64,000 nt of DNA, taken from positions 1-64,000 of the forward strand of contig CAZIPZ010000001.1 of NCBI GenBank assembly GCA_964541075.1. Direction: 5' to 3'. The DNA comes from CAZIPZ01 sp964541075 (lineage in GTDB: Bacteria > Acidobacteriota > Terriglobia > 20CM-2-55-15). The notes beneath the pieces were generated by a model. It saw nothing but the letters and a program-made list of their open reading frames with translations, did not search any database and was not told where the DNA came from. Shown piece by piece: positions 34,355 through 43,237 of this stretch (the first letter of the stretch is position 1; each line of letters begins with the position of its first letter). The position numbers and the translations under genes are program-made.

Positions 34355-34723
34355 ATGAGCGAAACCGTTCTGACTGCCTACATACCAATATTCCTTTTTA
34401 TGGGGTTGGCTTTCGTGTTCCCCATTGTGACGCTCCTCATCGCCAAGTTGATCCGCCCAGCAACTGGCGGAGAAGGAAAACTGATGCCGTACGAGTGCGG
34501 CGTCGATCCCGAATCCGATGCCCGGCAACGCTATGCCATTCGCTACTATGTTGTGGCTATTCTGTTCGTGATCTTCGATGTTGAAACTGTTTTTCTCTTT
34601 CCGTGGGCGATTATTTACAAGCAGCTCGCACTCTTCGGCCTGATAGAGATGCTGATATTCCTTGGCATTCTGATTGTTGGATATGTTTGGATTATTAAGA
34701 AGGGCGCTCTTGATTGGGCGTGA
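34355..34723 (+). CDS. nuoA: NADH-quinone oxidoreductase subunit A
   Basis: 122 residues with three transmembrane helices. The matrix loop MPYECGVDPESDARQRYAIR is the family signature (PYECG with a Cys near the quinone site). The helices are FLFMGLAFVFPIVTLLIA, ILFVIFDVETVFLFPWAII and IEMLIFLGILIVGYVW. GGAGAG lies about 6 nt upstream of ATG 34355. It is the first of a split complex I cluster that continues after three foreign genes with nuoC. Confidence 0.94.
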   Translation: MSETVLTAYIPIFLFMGLAFVFPIVTLLIAKLIRPATGGEGKLMPYECGVDPESDARQRYAIRYYVVAILFVIFDVETVFLFPWAIIYKQLALFGLIEMLIFLGILIVGYVWIIKKGALDWA

Positions 34724-34746
34724 GTCGGACATACTGGAGATAATTC

Positions 34747-35319
34747 ATGTCTGCTTGGATTGAAGATCGTTTCGAAAAGAACATCATCACGACAACGGTG
34801 GACGCCGTCTTCAATTGGGCTCGGAAGTCCGCATTGTGGCCCATGACGTTCGGTCTTGCTTGTTGCGCCATCGAGATGATGGCCACAGGGTCCTCCCGTT
34901 TCGATATGGACAGGTTCGGCGCCGGAATCTTCAGGCCGAGTCCTCGTCAATCCGACCTGATCATCGTTGCCGGAACGGTGACGCTGAAGATGGCTCCCAT
35001 CGTCCGCCGCGTTTACGACCAAATGCCCGACCCCAAGTGGGTTATTTCGATGGGCGCCTGCGCGAACGTGGGTGGTCCGTTTGATACATATTCCGTGCTA
35101 CAAGGGGTCGATCACGTCATTCCAGTCGACGTTTACGTGCCGGGTTGCCCGCCCCGCCCTGAAGCGCTGCTCTACGGAGTGATGCGGCTCCAGGACAAAA
35201 TCGACCGGATGACCATTGCAAAGAGACCTACAAACGTTCGTTTCGACGACGTGAAGAACGATCCACGAATTACACAAGCTGCTAAAGAAGAAATGGATCG
35301 TATCGGAATGAAGATCTAA
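34747..35319 (+). CDS. nuoB: NADH-quinone oxidoreductase subunit B
   Basis: 190 residues. It carries the terminal N2 [4Fe-4S] cluster, with the double cysteine [10 protein letters not shown] (about 39-48) and further cysteines in MGACANVGG and [11 protein letters not shown]. These are the standard ligands. GGAGA lies about 6 nt upstream of ATG 34747. The peripheral subunit sits at the quinone end of the hydrophilic arm. It is followed 57 nt later by the MidA gene. Confidence 0.96.
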   Translation: MSAWIEDRFEKNIITTTVDAVFNWARKSALWPMTFGLACCAIEMMATGSSRFDMDRFGAGIFRPSPRQSDLIIVAGTVTLKMAPIVRRVYDQMPDPKWVISMGACANVGGPFDTYSVLQGVDHVIPVDVYVPGCPPRPEALLYGVMRLQDKIDRMTIAKRPTNVRFDDVKNDPRITQAAKEEMDRIGMKI

Positions 35320-35375
35320 TCGGCGGAATCTTGACTGTGCGGCGTGGCCGCATAGTAAGGTTTCGCGGATTATTG

Positions 35376-36353
35376 ATGTCCTTCATTGATCAACTCCGCG
35401 CCAAGATCCGCCAGCAGGGCCCCATTCCATTTTCCGACTACATGGAAGAGGTCCTGCATCACTACTACTCACAAGAAAGAAATCCTATAGGCGCCGGAGG
35501 CGATTACTACACATCCTCGGACCTGGATCCCATTTTCGGACGCCTGCTTGCAAAGCAATTCCAGGAATGGGCGTCGGAAATAAGCCCTTTCATGCTGATC
35601 GAACTGGGAGCCGGCAGGGGGCTTCTGGCGCGAGATATTCTCGAGACGCAAGTCTTTCCTTACAAGATTTTGGAGCGGAGCGAATCGATGCGTCGAAAGC
35701 AGCAGTCGCTGCTCCGCGATTTCAATGTCGAGTGGATAGACGAGTTGCCTGCTGGCGTCACTGGCTGCATATTTTCCAATGAATTTTTCGACGTGCTGCC
35801 GGTGCATCGATATGTGCGTCGTGGCATCGAAATGAAGGAAATCTACGTCACGGAGAACTTCGAAGAGATCGAAGCCGAACCAAGAACTCCATTTGATGCG
35901 CCTCTCGCAGACGGCCAGATCGCAGACGTTAGTATTGAGGCCCGAAACTGGATTCGCCGGATAGCCGCATCATTGGATCGAGGCTTTCACCTTGCGATCG
36001 ACTACGGATATCTCGCCCCGGAGTTCTTCGCGCACACTCGCGGCACACTGATGTGCTATTGGCGGCATCAGGCGGTTGAAGATCCCTACGTCCGGATTGG
36101 CGAGCAAGATATGACCGCGCACGTCAATTTCACGGATCTTATGGAAGAGGGAAGCAAGCACTCCCTTGCGACTGTGCGATTCACGACGCAAATGGAATAT
36201 TTGATCAGTCTTGGCCTACTTGATGAAGTTCAGAATTTGTCTACCCAAAACACCGCCGCTTCAATCGCCCGATTGCTCAGGATCAAGAAACTGATTCTGC
36301 CGCCGGGCATGGGAGAACGTTTTAAGGTTTTGGTACAGAAAAAGAACTCCTGA
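35376..36353 (+). CDS. MidA/NDUFAF7-type protein arginine methyltransferase
   Basis: About 325 residues of the COG1565 (MidA) family. The N-terminus (FSDYMEEVLHHYYS) and the GDYYTSSDLDPIFG segment are typical. The SAM-binding motif LIELGAGRGLLARDIL is intact, as are IFSNEFFDVLPVHRY and LAIDYGYLAPEFF. The human relative NDUFAF7 dimethylates an arginine of the 49-kDa complex I subunit (the NuoD homologue). Here the gene lies between nuoB and nuoC, which supports the same role. ATG 35376 is chosen, since TTG 35331 would add 15 residues before the family start. Its stop shares one base with the next ATG. Confidence 0.88.
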   Translation: MSFIDQLRAKIRQQGPIPFSDYMEEVLHHYYSQERNPIGAGGDYYTSSDLDPIFGRLLAKQFQEWASEISPFMLIELGAGRGLLARDILETQVFPYKILERSESMRRKQQSLLRDFNVEWIDELPAGVTGCIFSNEFFDVLPVHRYVRRGIEMKEIYVTENFEEIEAEPRTPFDAPLADGQIADVSIEARNWIRRIAASLDRGFHLAIDYGYLAPEFFAHTRGTLMCYWRHQAVEDPYVRIGEQDMTAHVNFTDLMEEGSKHSLATVRFTTQMEYLISLGLLDEVQNLSTQNTAASIARLLRIKKLILPPGMGERFKVLVQKKNS

Positions 36354-37957
36354 TGCACTTGTTTGCGGAGACTGCCGAATCGATTTCGAAGACGACTTCC
36401 AAGCTCAAAAAGATCGCCTTTCTCAGTACGTATATACGTAATCTTGCGGATGAAGATTTGCGAGCCGCCGTGGTGTTTTTCACGGGTCGTCCGTTCCCGT
36501 TGTCCGATTCCAGAACGCTGAACGTGGGATGGTCCGCTCTGGCAAGCGCGATTCAGCAGATATCCCAGGCGTCTGAACAGGAAATGCACCGCGCATATCT
36601 TGAGCGCGGCGACCTGGGCGAAGTTGCGGAGGCGCTGCTTCCGCAAAGGTCGTCCGTGCAACTCTCTCCCGCAAAGGTTCAGGCGAAGTTCGGCGAGTTG
36701 GTGAAGGTGTCGGGGGCGAACAACAAGCTCAGCGTCGTAACGGATCTCCTTCGTTCGTTGACACCGATCGAGTCGAAGTACGCGATTAAAATCATCACCG
36801 GTGATCTGCGTATTGGCCTAAAGGAAAACTCGGTGGAAGAAGGCATCGCAAAAGCCTTCGAAAGGCCTACGGATTCCGTCAGGCGGGCGAATATGGTTCT
36901 CGGCGATATTGGCGAAACTGCTGTGCTGGCGCTGCATGGCGATTTAATCAATACCTCTCTTAAGCTATTTCGCCCGGTGAAGTTCATGCTTGCTACTCCA
37001 GGGGATACGGAAGAGGAAATTTTTGCGACCTTTACCGCGCCTTTCTATGTCGAGGACAAGTACGACGGCGTTCGCGGGCAATTGCACGTGGACAACGGGC
37101 GGAGCGCCCTCTATTCGCGGACTCTGGACGACATATCGTTTCAGTTTCCTGAAATTACGGAAGCCGGGCAAGACTGGAATGCATCATTGATTGCTGATGG
37201 TGAGGTCGTCGGATTCAAGGAAGGCAGGGTTCTTCCTTTTTCGCTGTTGCAAAAACGGCTTGGGAGAAAAAAGCCCCCTTCAGAGCTGCTTGACGAGATT
37301 CCAGTCGCGCTGATGGTTTTCGACATATTGCACCTTGAAGGTCGCACATTGATTGACGAGCCATTATCCGAACGAAAGGAAATTATTGAGAGTATTCCAT
37401 GGCCCACCCCTTTGCATGCGGCGCCATTCATACTCATCGATGAACGTGTCCAGCTTGCACCGTTTTTTGAGCAAGCCGCACTGCGCCGGAATGAGGGCCT
37501 GATGCTGAAGGATGCCAGTTCGCTTTACTTTCCAGGCAAGCGTGGCATGAACTGGTTGAAATGGAAGAAGGCCCTCGCAACTCTCGATGTCGTTGTAACT
37601 GGCGTCGAATTCGGCCACGGCCGGCGGCGAGACGTCTTGTCCGATTTCACATTTGCTGTGCAACAGGACGGCGAACTCTTCAACATCGGAAAGGCATACT
37701 CCGGTCTGACTGACCGTGAGATTGCCGAACTTACGGATTACTTCAAGCGCCATACCGTTCAGGATTTCGGTAGATTTCGGCTTGTGGAGCCTCGTGTCGT
37801 GATTGAAGTCGCGTTTAACGGAATTCAGAAAAGCAGCCGGCACGAAAGCGGCTACGCACTCCGATTTCCAAGAATCATTCGCATTCGAAACGATAAGAGT
37901 GTTCAGGACATCGATACCCTGGAAAACGTAAAGAAGATTCACAACGAAGCGGGATGA
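36353..37957 (+). CDS. ATP-dependent DNA ligase
   Basis: 534 residues, length and layout like single-polypeptide bacterial/archaeal ligases. An N-terminal helical domain (about 1-190) is followed by the adenylation domain with the nucleophile Lys236 in VEDKYDGVRGQ. Later come motifs ALYSRTLDDIS, IADGEVVGF and EGLMLKD, then an OB domain (KWKKALATLDVVVTGVE) with nearby GHGRR. It seals nicks using ATP. The start is ATG 36353 (TGATG overlap). It lies inside the nuo cluster with no obvious functional link to complex I. Confidence 0.9.
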   Translation: MHLFAETAESISKTTSKLKKIAFLSTYIRNLADEDLRAAVVFFTGRPFPLSDSRTLNVGWSALASAIQQISQASEQEMHRAYLERGDLGEVAEALLPQRSSVQLSPAKVQAKFGELVKVSGANNKLSVVTDLLRSLTPIESKYAIKIITGDLRIGLKENSVEEGIAKAFERPTDSVRRANMVLGDIGETAVLALHGDLINTSLKLFRPVKFMLATPGDTEEEIFATFTAPFYVEDKYDGVRGQLHVDNGRSALYSRTLDDISFQFPEITEAGQDWNASLIADGEVVGFKEGRVLPFSLLQKRLGRKKPPSELLDEIPVALMVFDILHLEGRTLIDEPLSERKEIIESIPWPTPLHAAPFILIDERVQLAPFFEQAALRRNEGLMLKDASSLYFPGKRGMNWLKWKKALATLDVVVTGVEFGHGRRRDVLSDFTFAVQQDGELFNIGKAYSGLTDREIAELTDYFKRHTVQDFGRFRLVEPRVVIEVAFNGIQKSSRHESGYALRFPRIIRIRNDKSVQDIDTLENVKKIHNEAG

Positions 37958-38700
37958 TAATGCATCGCGTCACAGGAGATGGCCCGCCGATCGTGTTTAT
38001 TCATGGTGCGGCCGCGTCTGCACGTTTGTTCGGCGCGCAATTCCAGGCCTTCCGCAACCACGCCCGGTGCTATTTCATTAACCTTCCTGGGCATGGCGGC
38101 GTTCCTGCGCATTCAGACTTGAGTATCGAAGGTTACGCATCATTCCTTGGAGAGTTCCTGAATACCCTGAATGAACCTGCCGCCTTAGTCGGACACTCGA
38201 TGGGCGGCGCGGTTGCGATTCTGACGGCTTTTCAGAATCCGGAGTTGGTGCGCGGTCTGGCGCTTACTGGCTCTGGCTGCCGCCTGCCGGTTTCAGATGA
38301 GCTGTTGAGCGCGCTCGAATACGATTACTCGAGGGCATTGGATCTCGTTGTGAGCGGGTCCTACACTAAACATGCGGACCCGCGCCTGCTTGAAAGGGCT
38401 CGCGCCGAGATTGTACAGACGCCTCCAGATGTTGTCCGGGCCGACTTCATCACCTGTAGTCGGTTTGATGGATGCGATAAGGCGTCCAAGATCAAGACTC
38501 CAACAGTGATCATTTGCGGAGAGCAAGACCTAATGACGCCTTTGCCTCTTTCCAAACATTTGAATGCGCTGATTTCTGGTTCGCGACTGATTATGATCCC
38601 GGGCGGCAGCCACATGGTCATGGTGGAGTTTGTCGATACGTTCGACGCCATCCTGATCGACGCGCATCTGAATTCCTGGTCCCGGCGCTCCGAAGTTTAG
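37954..38700 (+). CDS. Alpha/beta hydrolase
   Basis: 248 residues with the alpha/beta-hydrolase fold. The oxyanion segment is FIHGAAASARLFG, the nucleophile elbow GHSMGG (Ser about 82), the acid is probably in ICGEQDLMTPL and the His in GGSHMVMVE. It could be an esterase, a thioesterase or a C-C hydrolase; the substrate is unknown. It overlaps the ligase gene by 4 nt (ATGA). It is the last of three genes between nuoB and nuoC. Confidence 0.85.
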   Translation: MIMHRVTGDGPPIVFIHGAAASARLFGAQFQAFRNHARCYFINLPGHGGVPAHSDLSIEGYASFLGEFLNTLNEPAALVGHSMGGAVAILTAFQNPELVRGLALTGSGCRLPVSDELLSALEYDYSRALDLVVSGSYTKHADPRLLERARAEIVQTPPDVVRADFITCSRFDGCDKASKIKTPTVIICGEQDLMTPLPLSKHLNALISGSRLIMIPGGSHMVMVEFVDTFDAILIDAHLNSWSRRSEV

Positions 38701-38783
38701 AAATCCTTCGAGAGCACCTGAGTCCCAGTGGTAATGCAGTTCTCCTTTGCGTTAAGATGCTACGTTACGCACGTAGTGCGCCG

Positions 38784-38812
38784 TTGACACTGTTGCATCG
38801 ATGTGGTTGAAT
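38784..38812 (+). promoter_or_regulatory. Sigma-70-type promoter for nuoC onward
   Basis: TTGACA (38784-38789) is a consensus -35 element. After 17 nt comes TTGAAT (38807-38812), a moderate -10. It lies 55 nt upstream of the nuoC start. This could let the second nuo block be transcribed apart from the moeA-nuoB block. A small hairpin (CTACGT/ACGTAG, about 38760-38776) sits upstream. Confidence 0.55.
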
Positions 38813-38867
38813 CCACGTCTTTGTGAATTAGCGCGCATCAACTCTTGTCCTCCCGAGATTCTTAAAA

Positions 38868-39611
38868 GTGGCAGACGAAAAGGATAACCAGCAGACTGGA
38901 AAGCCGGCTGAGCCGGAGAAACCGACACCTGCAGCCCAGGGTTCTGGAGAACCTAAGGCGGCTGCTCCCAAACCGCCTCCACCCCCCCCGGCAAAGCCTG
39001 CGGCGTCGCCTGGAGGGCATGCTGCCCCGCCTAAGCCCAAAGGGCCGGCGCCGGAACCGTGGTCGCATCCCCTTGTGGACGCTGTTAAGGAAAAGTTTGG
39101 GGATCAGTTTGTCAAAGCGTATAGCTTCCTCGGGCAGAACCAGATTGAAGTGAAAAAGGACCGAATCCTGGAGATCATGACGTTTCTCCGCGATAGCGAA
39201 ATGTGCCTGTTCAATTACCTCGCCGATGAGACCGCTGTACATTGGCCGAAGGAAGAGAAGTTTGAGATCGTCTACATTCTGTATTCGTTTTCCAAGAACG
39301 AACACCTGCGTGTGAAAGCCCGAATCAAGGAATGGGAAGAGATCGATAGCGTCGTTCCCGTCTGGACGACTGCGGATTGGTTGGAGCGCGAGATTTATGA
39401 CATGTTCGGAGTGCGCTACGTGAACCATCCGGATCTGACGCGGATCCTTCTACCGGACGAGTGGGAAGGTTATCCGTTGCGCAAGGACTACAACATTCGC
39501 CTACAGGACGTGGAGTGGGTGCGCAAGCACCTGGGAATCGATTCAGGTCAGAAGTATTACGTCGGAGAAGCACGACACGAAACCCCGGACTATTTGACGC
39601 CGAACGATTAA
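38868..39611 (+). CDS. nuoC: NADH-quinone oxidoreductase subunit C
   Basis: 247 residues. The core (about 70-235) has the 30-kDa subunit signature [20 protein letters not shown], followed by [15 protein letters not shown]. The first 65 residues are an unusual Pro/Ala/Lys-rich extension (for example [16 protein letters not shown]) not normal for NuoC. The start is GTG 38868; the ribosome binding site is weak. It is separate from NuoD, in contrast to the fused NuoCD of enterobacteria. Confidence 0.93.
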   Translation: MADEKDNQQTGKPAEPEKPTPAAQGSGEPKAAAPKPPPPPPAKPAASPGGHAAPPKPKGPAPEPWSHPLVDAVKEKFGDQFVKAYSFLGQNQIEVKKDRILEIMTFLRDSEMCLFNYLADETAVHWPKEEKFEIVYILYSFSKNEHLRVKARIKEWEEIDSVVPVWTTADWLEREIYDMFGVRYVNHPDLTRILLPDEWEGYPLRKDYNIRLQDVEWVRKHLGIDSGQKYYVGEARHETPDYLTPND

Positions 39612-39647
39612 CGAAGTCTTTCGCGCGGTGACGCGCAATTGAAGGAA

Positions 39648-40763
39648 ATGTCCACAAAAGAAACATTATTCGATGCGAACGAGTTAACTGTCAGCATGGG
39701 GCCGCAGCACCCGTCGACACACGGGGTGCTTCAGGTGAAATTGAAGCTGGACGGTGAGCGGGTCATCGATCTGCGGTGCGTCATTGGCTATTTACATCGC
39801 GGTGTGGAGAAGCTGGGCGAAGCCCAGACCTATGGCCAGTTTGTTCCCACCTTGGACCGCATGGATTACATCGCAGCGGTATCTAACTGCGTTGGGTATT
39901 GCGAAACAGTAGAGAAGCTTCTTGGAGTGACGGTTCCGCCGCGGACGCAGTACATCCGAACAATCATGCTTGAGCTGAACAGGATCACCAGCCACTTGCT
40001 TTGGTTGGGAACGCATGCGCTCGATATCGGAGCAATGACTGTGTTTTTGTATGCGTTCCGCGAACGCGAAGAGATTCTAAAGATTTTTGAGAATTACTGC
40101 GGTGCGCGCCTGACGACTCATATGTTTCGCATCGGCGGATCGCAATACGAACTCTATGATGGGTTTCAGGATCAGGTCCGCACCTTCATCAAGGATTTTC
40201 CCAAGAAAGTTGACGAATACGAAACGCTGCTGACGGAAAACCGGATCTGGATCGGTAGAACCCGGGGCGTCGGCGTCATTTCTGGTAAAGATGCCATCGA
40301 CCTTGGATTGACGGGCCCCTCCCTCCGAGGTTCGGGAGTGGAGTGGGATCTTCGAAAGGCCAAGCCCTACGCTGCCTACGCAGATATGCAGTTTGATATT
40401 CCGGTGGGGGATCAGGGTGATACGTACGATCGGTATATGGTGCGCATCGAAGAGATGCGGCAGTCTGCTCGGATCATCGGTCAGGCGGTGGACAAGATTC
40501 CAGATGGACCGATCATGGCCAAACTTTCGAAGATCATCAAGCCGCCAGTGGGAGATATCTACCACTCAATTGAATCGCCCAAGGGCGAACTTGGCTATTA
40601 CATAGTGAGTGATGGCAGTACGAGCCCATATCGGGCGCGTGTGAGGCCGCCGTCATTCGTTAATCTGCAAGCGCTCCGCAAGATGGCCGTAGGCCATATG
40701 GTTGCCGATGTCGTCGCCATCATCGGAACTCTCGACATCGTTCTGGGCGAGATTGATAGATGA
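39648..40763 (+). CDS. nuoD: NADH-quinone oxidoreductase subunit D
   Basis: 371 residues. It forms the quinone site with NuoB. Typical segments are [59 protein letters not shown] and the C-terminal IVLGEIDR. Arg51 in GYLHRG aligns with the arginine that NDUFAF7 dimethylates in the bovine subunit. ATG 39648 is chosen (AAGGAA about 3-8 nt upstream). The MidA gene is upstream in the same cluster. Confidence 0.96.
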   Translation: MSTKETLFDANELTVSMGPQHPSTHGVLQVKLKLDGERVIDLRCVIGYLHRGVEKLGEAQTYGQFVPTLDRMDYIAAVSNCVGYCETVEKLLGVTVPPRTQYIRTIMLELNRITSHLLWLGTHALDIGAMTVFLYAFREREEILKIFENYCGARLTTHMFRIGGSQYELYDGFQDQVRTFIKDFPKKVDEYETLLTENRIWIGRTRGVGVISGKDAIDLGLTGPSLRGSGVEWDLRKAKPYAAYADMQFDIPVGDQGDTYDRYMVRIEEMRQSARIIGQAVDKIPDGPIMAKLSKIIKPPVGDIYHSIESPKGELGYYIVSDGSTSPYRARVRPPSFVNLQALRKMAVGHMVADVVAIIGTLDIVLGEIDR

Positions 40764-40873
40764 GTCAATTGTCGAGTGAGGACAGTGAATTCAGGACGCT
40801 AAGTCCGATCCGGGCGGGGCTCTTTCAGCGTTTCTGAGATTTGGTGTCCGGGAACTGGGATGTTTGTCTGACT

Positions 40874-41908
40874 ATGGATTTTATAATCGATTACGTTCTG
40901 ATCCCTTTCATCAAGATTCTCGTGGTGTTTCTTGCTCTTTCTGGCGTCATCGCCTATTTGACGCTGCTTGAGCGGAAAGTCATCGCCTTCATGCAGGTCC
41001 GGCTTGGGCCTATGCGCGTGGGACCTTATGGGTTGCTTCAGCCGATCGCTGACGGTTTGAAACTGATGCTGAAAGAGGACATCGTACCCGCTCGGGCCGA
41101 TCGTTTGATTTTCACTCTTGCGCCTATCATCACACTGATACCCGCGTTTATCGTTTTCGCCGTCATCCCATTTGGCCCAACGATCAACATCATGGGCCGA
41201 CAAATCGGCCTCTACATCACGGACCTGAACATTGGCGTTCTTTATGTGCTCGCGATCTCTTCAGTAGGCATTCTCGGCATCATTCTTGGCGGATGGGCTT
41301 CAAACAGCAAGTACCCATTGTTAGGTGCATTGCGCTCGGCGGCGCAAATGGTGAGCTACGAAGTCGCCCTCGGCTTCTCGATCATGGGAGTGCTGATGAT
41401 TTCGGAAACGCTCAGCCTGGTGCAAATCGTGGAGGCCCAAAAGAGCAGCGGGTACTGGTATGTATTTCTTCAGCCTTTGGCGTTCTTCCTTTTCTTTATC
41501 TGTGGAGTTGCTGAGACTAACCGTGCGCCCTTCGACTTGCCTGAAGCGGAATCCGAACTCGTGGCAGGTTTTCACACGGAATACAGCGGATTTCGTTTCT
41601 CACTTTTCTTTCTGGCTGAATACGCGAGCATGATTGTGGTTTCTGCCATGGCTGTCACCCTTTTTTGGGGCGGCTGGCTGCGACCGTTTCCCAATGTGGC
41701 GGCGCTGGGATTTCTGGACCTCATTCCTCCCGTACTCTGGTTCGCGTTGAAGGTCCTGGTATTTCTGTATTTTTATCTCTGGTTCCGAGCAAGCTGGCCG
41801 CGTTATCGCTACGATCAACTGATGAAGGTGGGTTGGCAGTGGCTCCTTCCACTTGCGATGGCAAACGTTATCGTGACCGCGATTTTGGTCTTGGTTATGG
41901 GGAATTAG
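40874..41908 (+). CDS. nuoH: NADH-quinone oxidoreductase subunit H
   Basis: About 344 residues with eight or nine transmembrane helices. Family signatures are ERKVIAFMQVRLGPMRVGP, LADGLK-type (IADGLKLMLKED), GGWASNSKYPLLGALRS, and NRAPFDLPEAESELVAGFHT (18-20 residues of the quinone-channel loop). It links the hydrophilic arm to the proton-pumping arm. ATG 40874 is preferred; GTG 40841 would add 11 residues. nuoI starts 3 nt after its stop. Confidence 0.95.
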   Translation: MDFIIDYVLIPFIKILVVFLALSGVIAYLTLLERKVIAFMQVRLGPMRVGPYGLLQPIADGLKLMLKEDIVPARADRLIFTLAPIITLIPAFIVFAVIPFGPTINIMGRQIGLYITDLNIGVLYVLAISSVGILGIILGGWASNSKYPLLGALRSAAQMVSYEVALGFSIMGVLMISETLSLVQIVEAQKSSGYWYVFLQPLAFFLFFICGVAETNRAPFDLPEAESELVAGFHTEYSGFRFSLFFLAEYASMIVVSAMAVTLFWGGWLRPFPNVAALGFLDLIPPVLWFALKVLVFLYFYLWFRASWPRYRYDQLMKVGWQWLLPLAMANVIVTAILVLVMGN

Positions 41909-41911
41909 GCA

Positions 41912-42382
41912 ATGAAAGTCAAACGTCCGGAACTGACCTTACTGAAGAGAATCTTTTTGGTCGACTTGATCAAGGGGCTTCTTCTGACGTTCGGATATCA
42001 ACGTCCTTCGCGGAATTATGCGGAACAGTACCCGAAAGAGCGACCCAAGGTGGCGGAGCGTTTCCGTGGCGCCCCGCGGCTGAATTGCGATCCTGAGACC
42101 GGTGAGACGCTTTGCATTGCATGCAACCTTTGCGCCCTGGCGTGTCCTGAGCATTGCATTGAGGTCGGATGGGAACGAGATCCTGCCGGCAAGAAGGCGC
42201 TCACGACCTATACCTTTGATATTTCGCGCTGCATGTTTTGCGGTTTGTGCGAGGACGCTTGTCCGACGCCATGTCTGGAATTGACGCAAGATTTCGAACT
42301 TAGTCTGTACGGCCGCCGGGACATGAAATGGGATCGCAAGAAACTCGAGGCGGGTAATCAGCCGATCGTGTACACAAGGTAA
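41912..42382 (+). CDS. nuoI: NADH-quinone oxidoreductase subunit I
   Basis: 156 residues. Two [4Fe-4S] binding sets are complete: Cys68, 71, 74, 78 (CIACNLCALACP) and Cys107, 110, 113, 117 (CMFCGLCEDACP). The N-terminal amphipathic part attaches to the membrane arm. The protein passes electrons toward the N2 cluster of NuoB. It starts 3 nt after nuoH and ends 6 nt before the chosen nuoJ start. Confidence 0.95.
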   Translation: MKVKRPELTLLKRIFLVDLIKGLLLTFGYQRPSRNYAEQYPKERPKVAERFRGAPRLNCDPETGETLCIACNLCALACPEHCIEVGWERDPAGKKALTTYTFDISRCMFCGLCEDACPTPCLELTQDFELSLYGRRDMKWDRKKLEAGNQPIVYTR

Positions 42383-42388
42383 CACTTG

Positions 42389-42910
42389 ATGACGCTTGAA
42401 CAGATCCTTTTTTACGTTTTCGGAACCATCGCGATCGTTTCGTCGATCTTGCTCATTACCCGTCACAATGTGGTTCACAGTGCAATGTTCTTGGCTGCGA
42501 CTCTTCTTTCCGTGGCCGGCATTTTTCTGACGTTGCACGCGGAATTCCTGGCAGGCGTCCAGGTGATCGTGTATGTCGGCGGGATTCTCGTCTTGTTTGT
42601 TTTCGTAATCATGCTCATTGCGGTTGAGCGTACCGCCTTTGAGCGTCAGTACAATCGCCAATGGACTATAGCCCTGATTACGTCCGGTATTTTGATTCTG
42701 GAAATCGGTTACGGAATTTACCGCGGCAAGGATTCATTTGTGCTTCCTGAGGCAGTTAGCGCACCGGCCAATGTTGCCGGTAATTCGCAATTGGTCGGCA
42801 CGGCGCTCTACACGACTTACCTGTTGCCTTTTGAGATCGCTTCTATTCTTTTGCTGGTTGCGGTCGTAGGTGCTGTTGTTCTTGCAAAGCGGAAGACGGA
42901 AGCAGAGTAA
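42389..42910 (+). CDS. nuoJ: NADH-quinone oxidoreductase subunit J
   Basis: 173 residues with five transmembrane helices. The signature is LHAEFLAGVQVIVYVGGILV (third helix with the pi-bulge region), followed by VIMLIAVERTAF. The C-terminal helix is EIASILLLVAVVGAVVLA. ATG 42389 has AAGG about 10 nt upstream; a TTG lies one codon earlier. Part of the membrane arm. Confidence 0.93.
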   Translation: MTLEQILFYVFGTIAIVSSILLITRHNVVHSAMFLAATLLSVAGIFLTLHAEFLAGVQVIVYVGGILVLFVFVIMLIAVERTAFERQYNRQWTIALITSGILILEIGYGIYRGKDSFVLPEAVSAPANVAGNSQLVGTALYTTYLLPFEIASILLLVAVVGAVVLAKRKTEAE

Positions 42911-42927
42911 ACAGCGATTAGATAAAA

Positions 42928-43230
42928 ATGGCTCCAACACATCACTATTTGCTACTCGGTGCAGCTTTGTTCACCATCGGCGTCATCGGTGTATTGACCC
43001 GTAGAAACATCATGATCATCTTGATGTCCATTGAATTGATGATGAACGCCGTGAACATTAACCTGATCGCTTTCTCCGGTCACCTGCAACAAGTTGGCGG
43101 CCAGGTTTTCGCGATTTTCGTTATTACGGTCGCGGCGGCTGAGGCCGCGGTCGGCCTCGGGATTGTGATTGCGATGTTTAAGAACAAAGAAACGATGAAC
43201 ATCAACGAAATCGACCTGATGAAGTGGTAA
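42928..43230 (+). CDS. nuoK: NADH-quinone oxidoreductase subunit K
   Basis: 100 residues with three helices, normal for NuoK (MrpC-like). The acidic residue of the second helix lies in [17 protein letters not shown], and another in [18 protein letters not shown]; both are the conserved Glu of the pump path. It is 17 nt after nuoJ and 7 nt before nuoL. Confidence 0.95.
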   Translation: MAPTHHYLLLGAALFTIGVIGVLTRRNIMIILMSIELMMNAVNINLIAFSGHLQQVGGQVFAIFVITVAAAEAAVGLGIVIAMFKNKETMNINEIDLMKW

Positions 43231-43237
43231 GCAGGAC

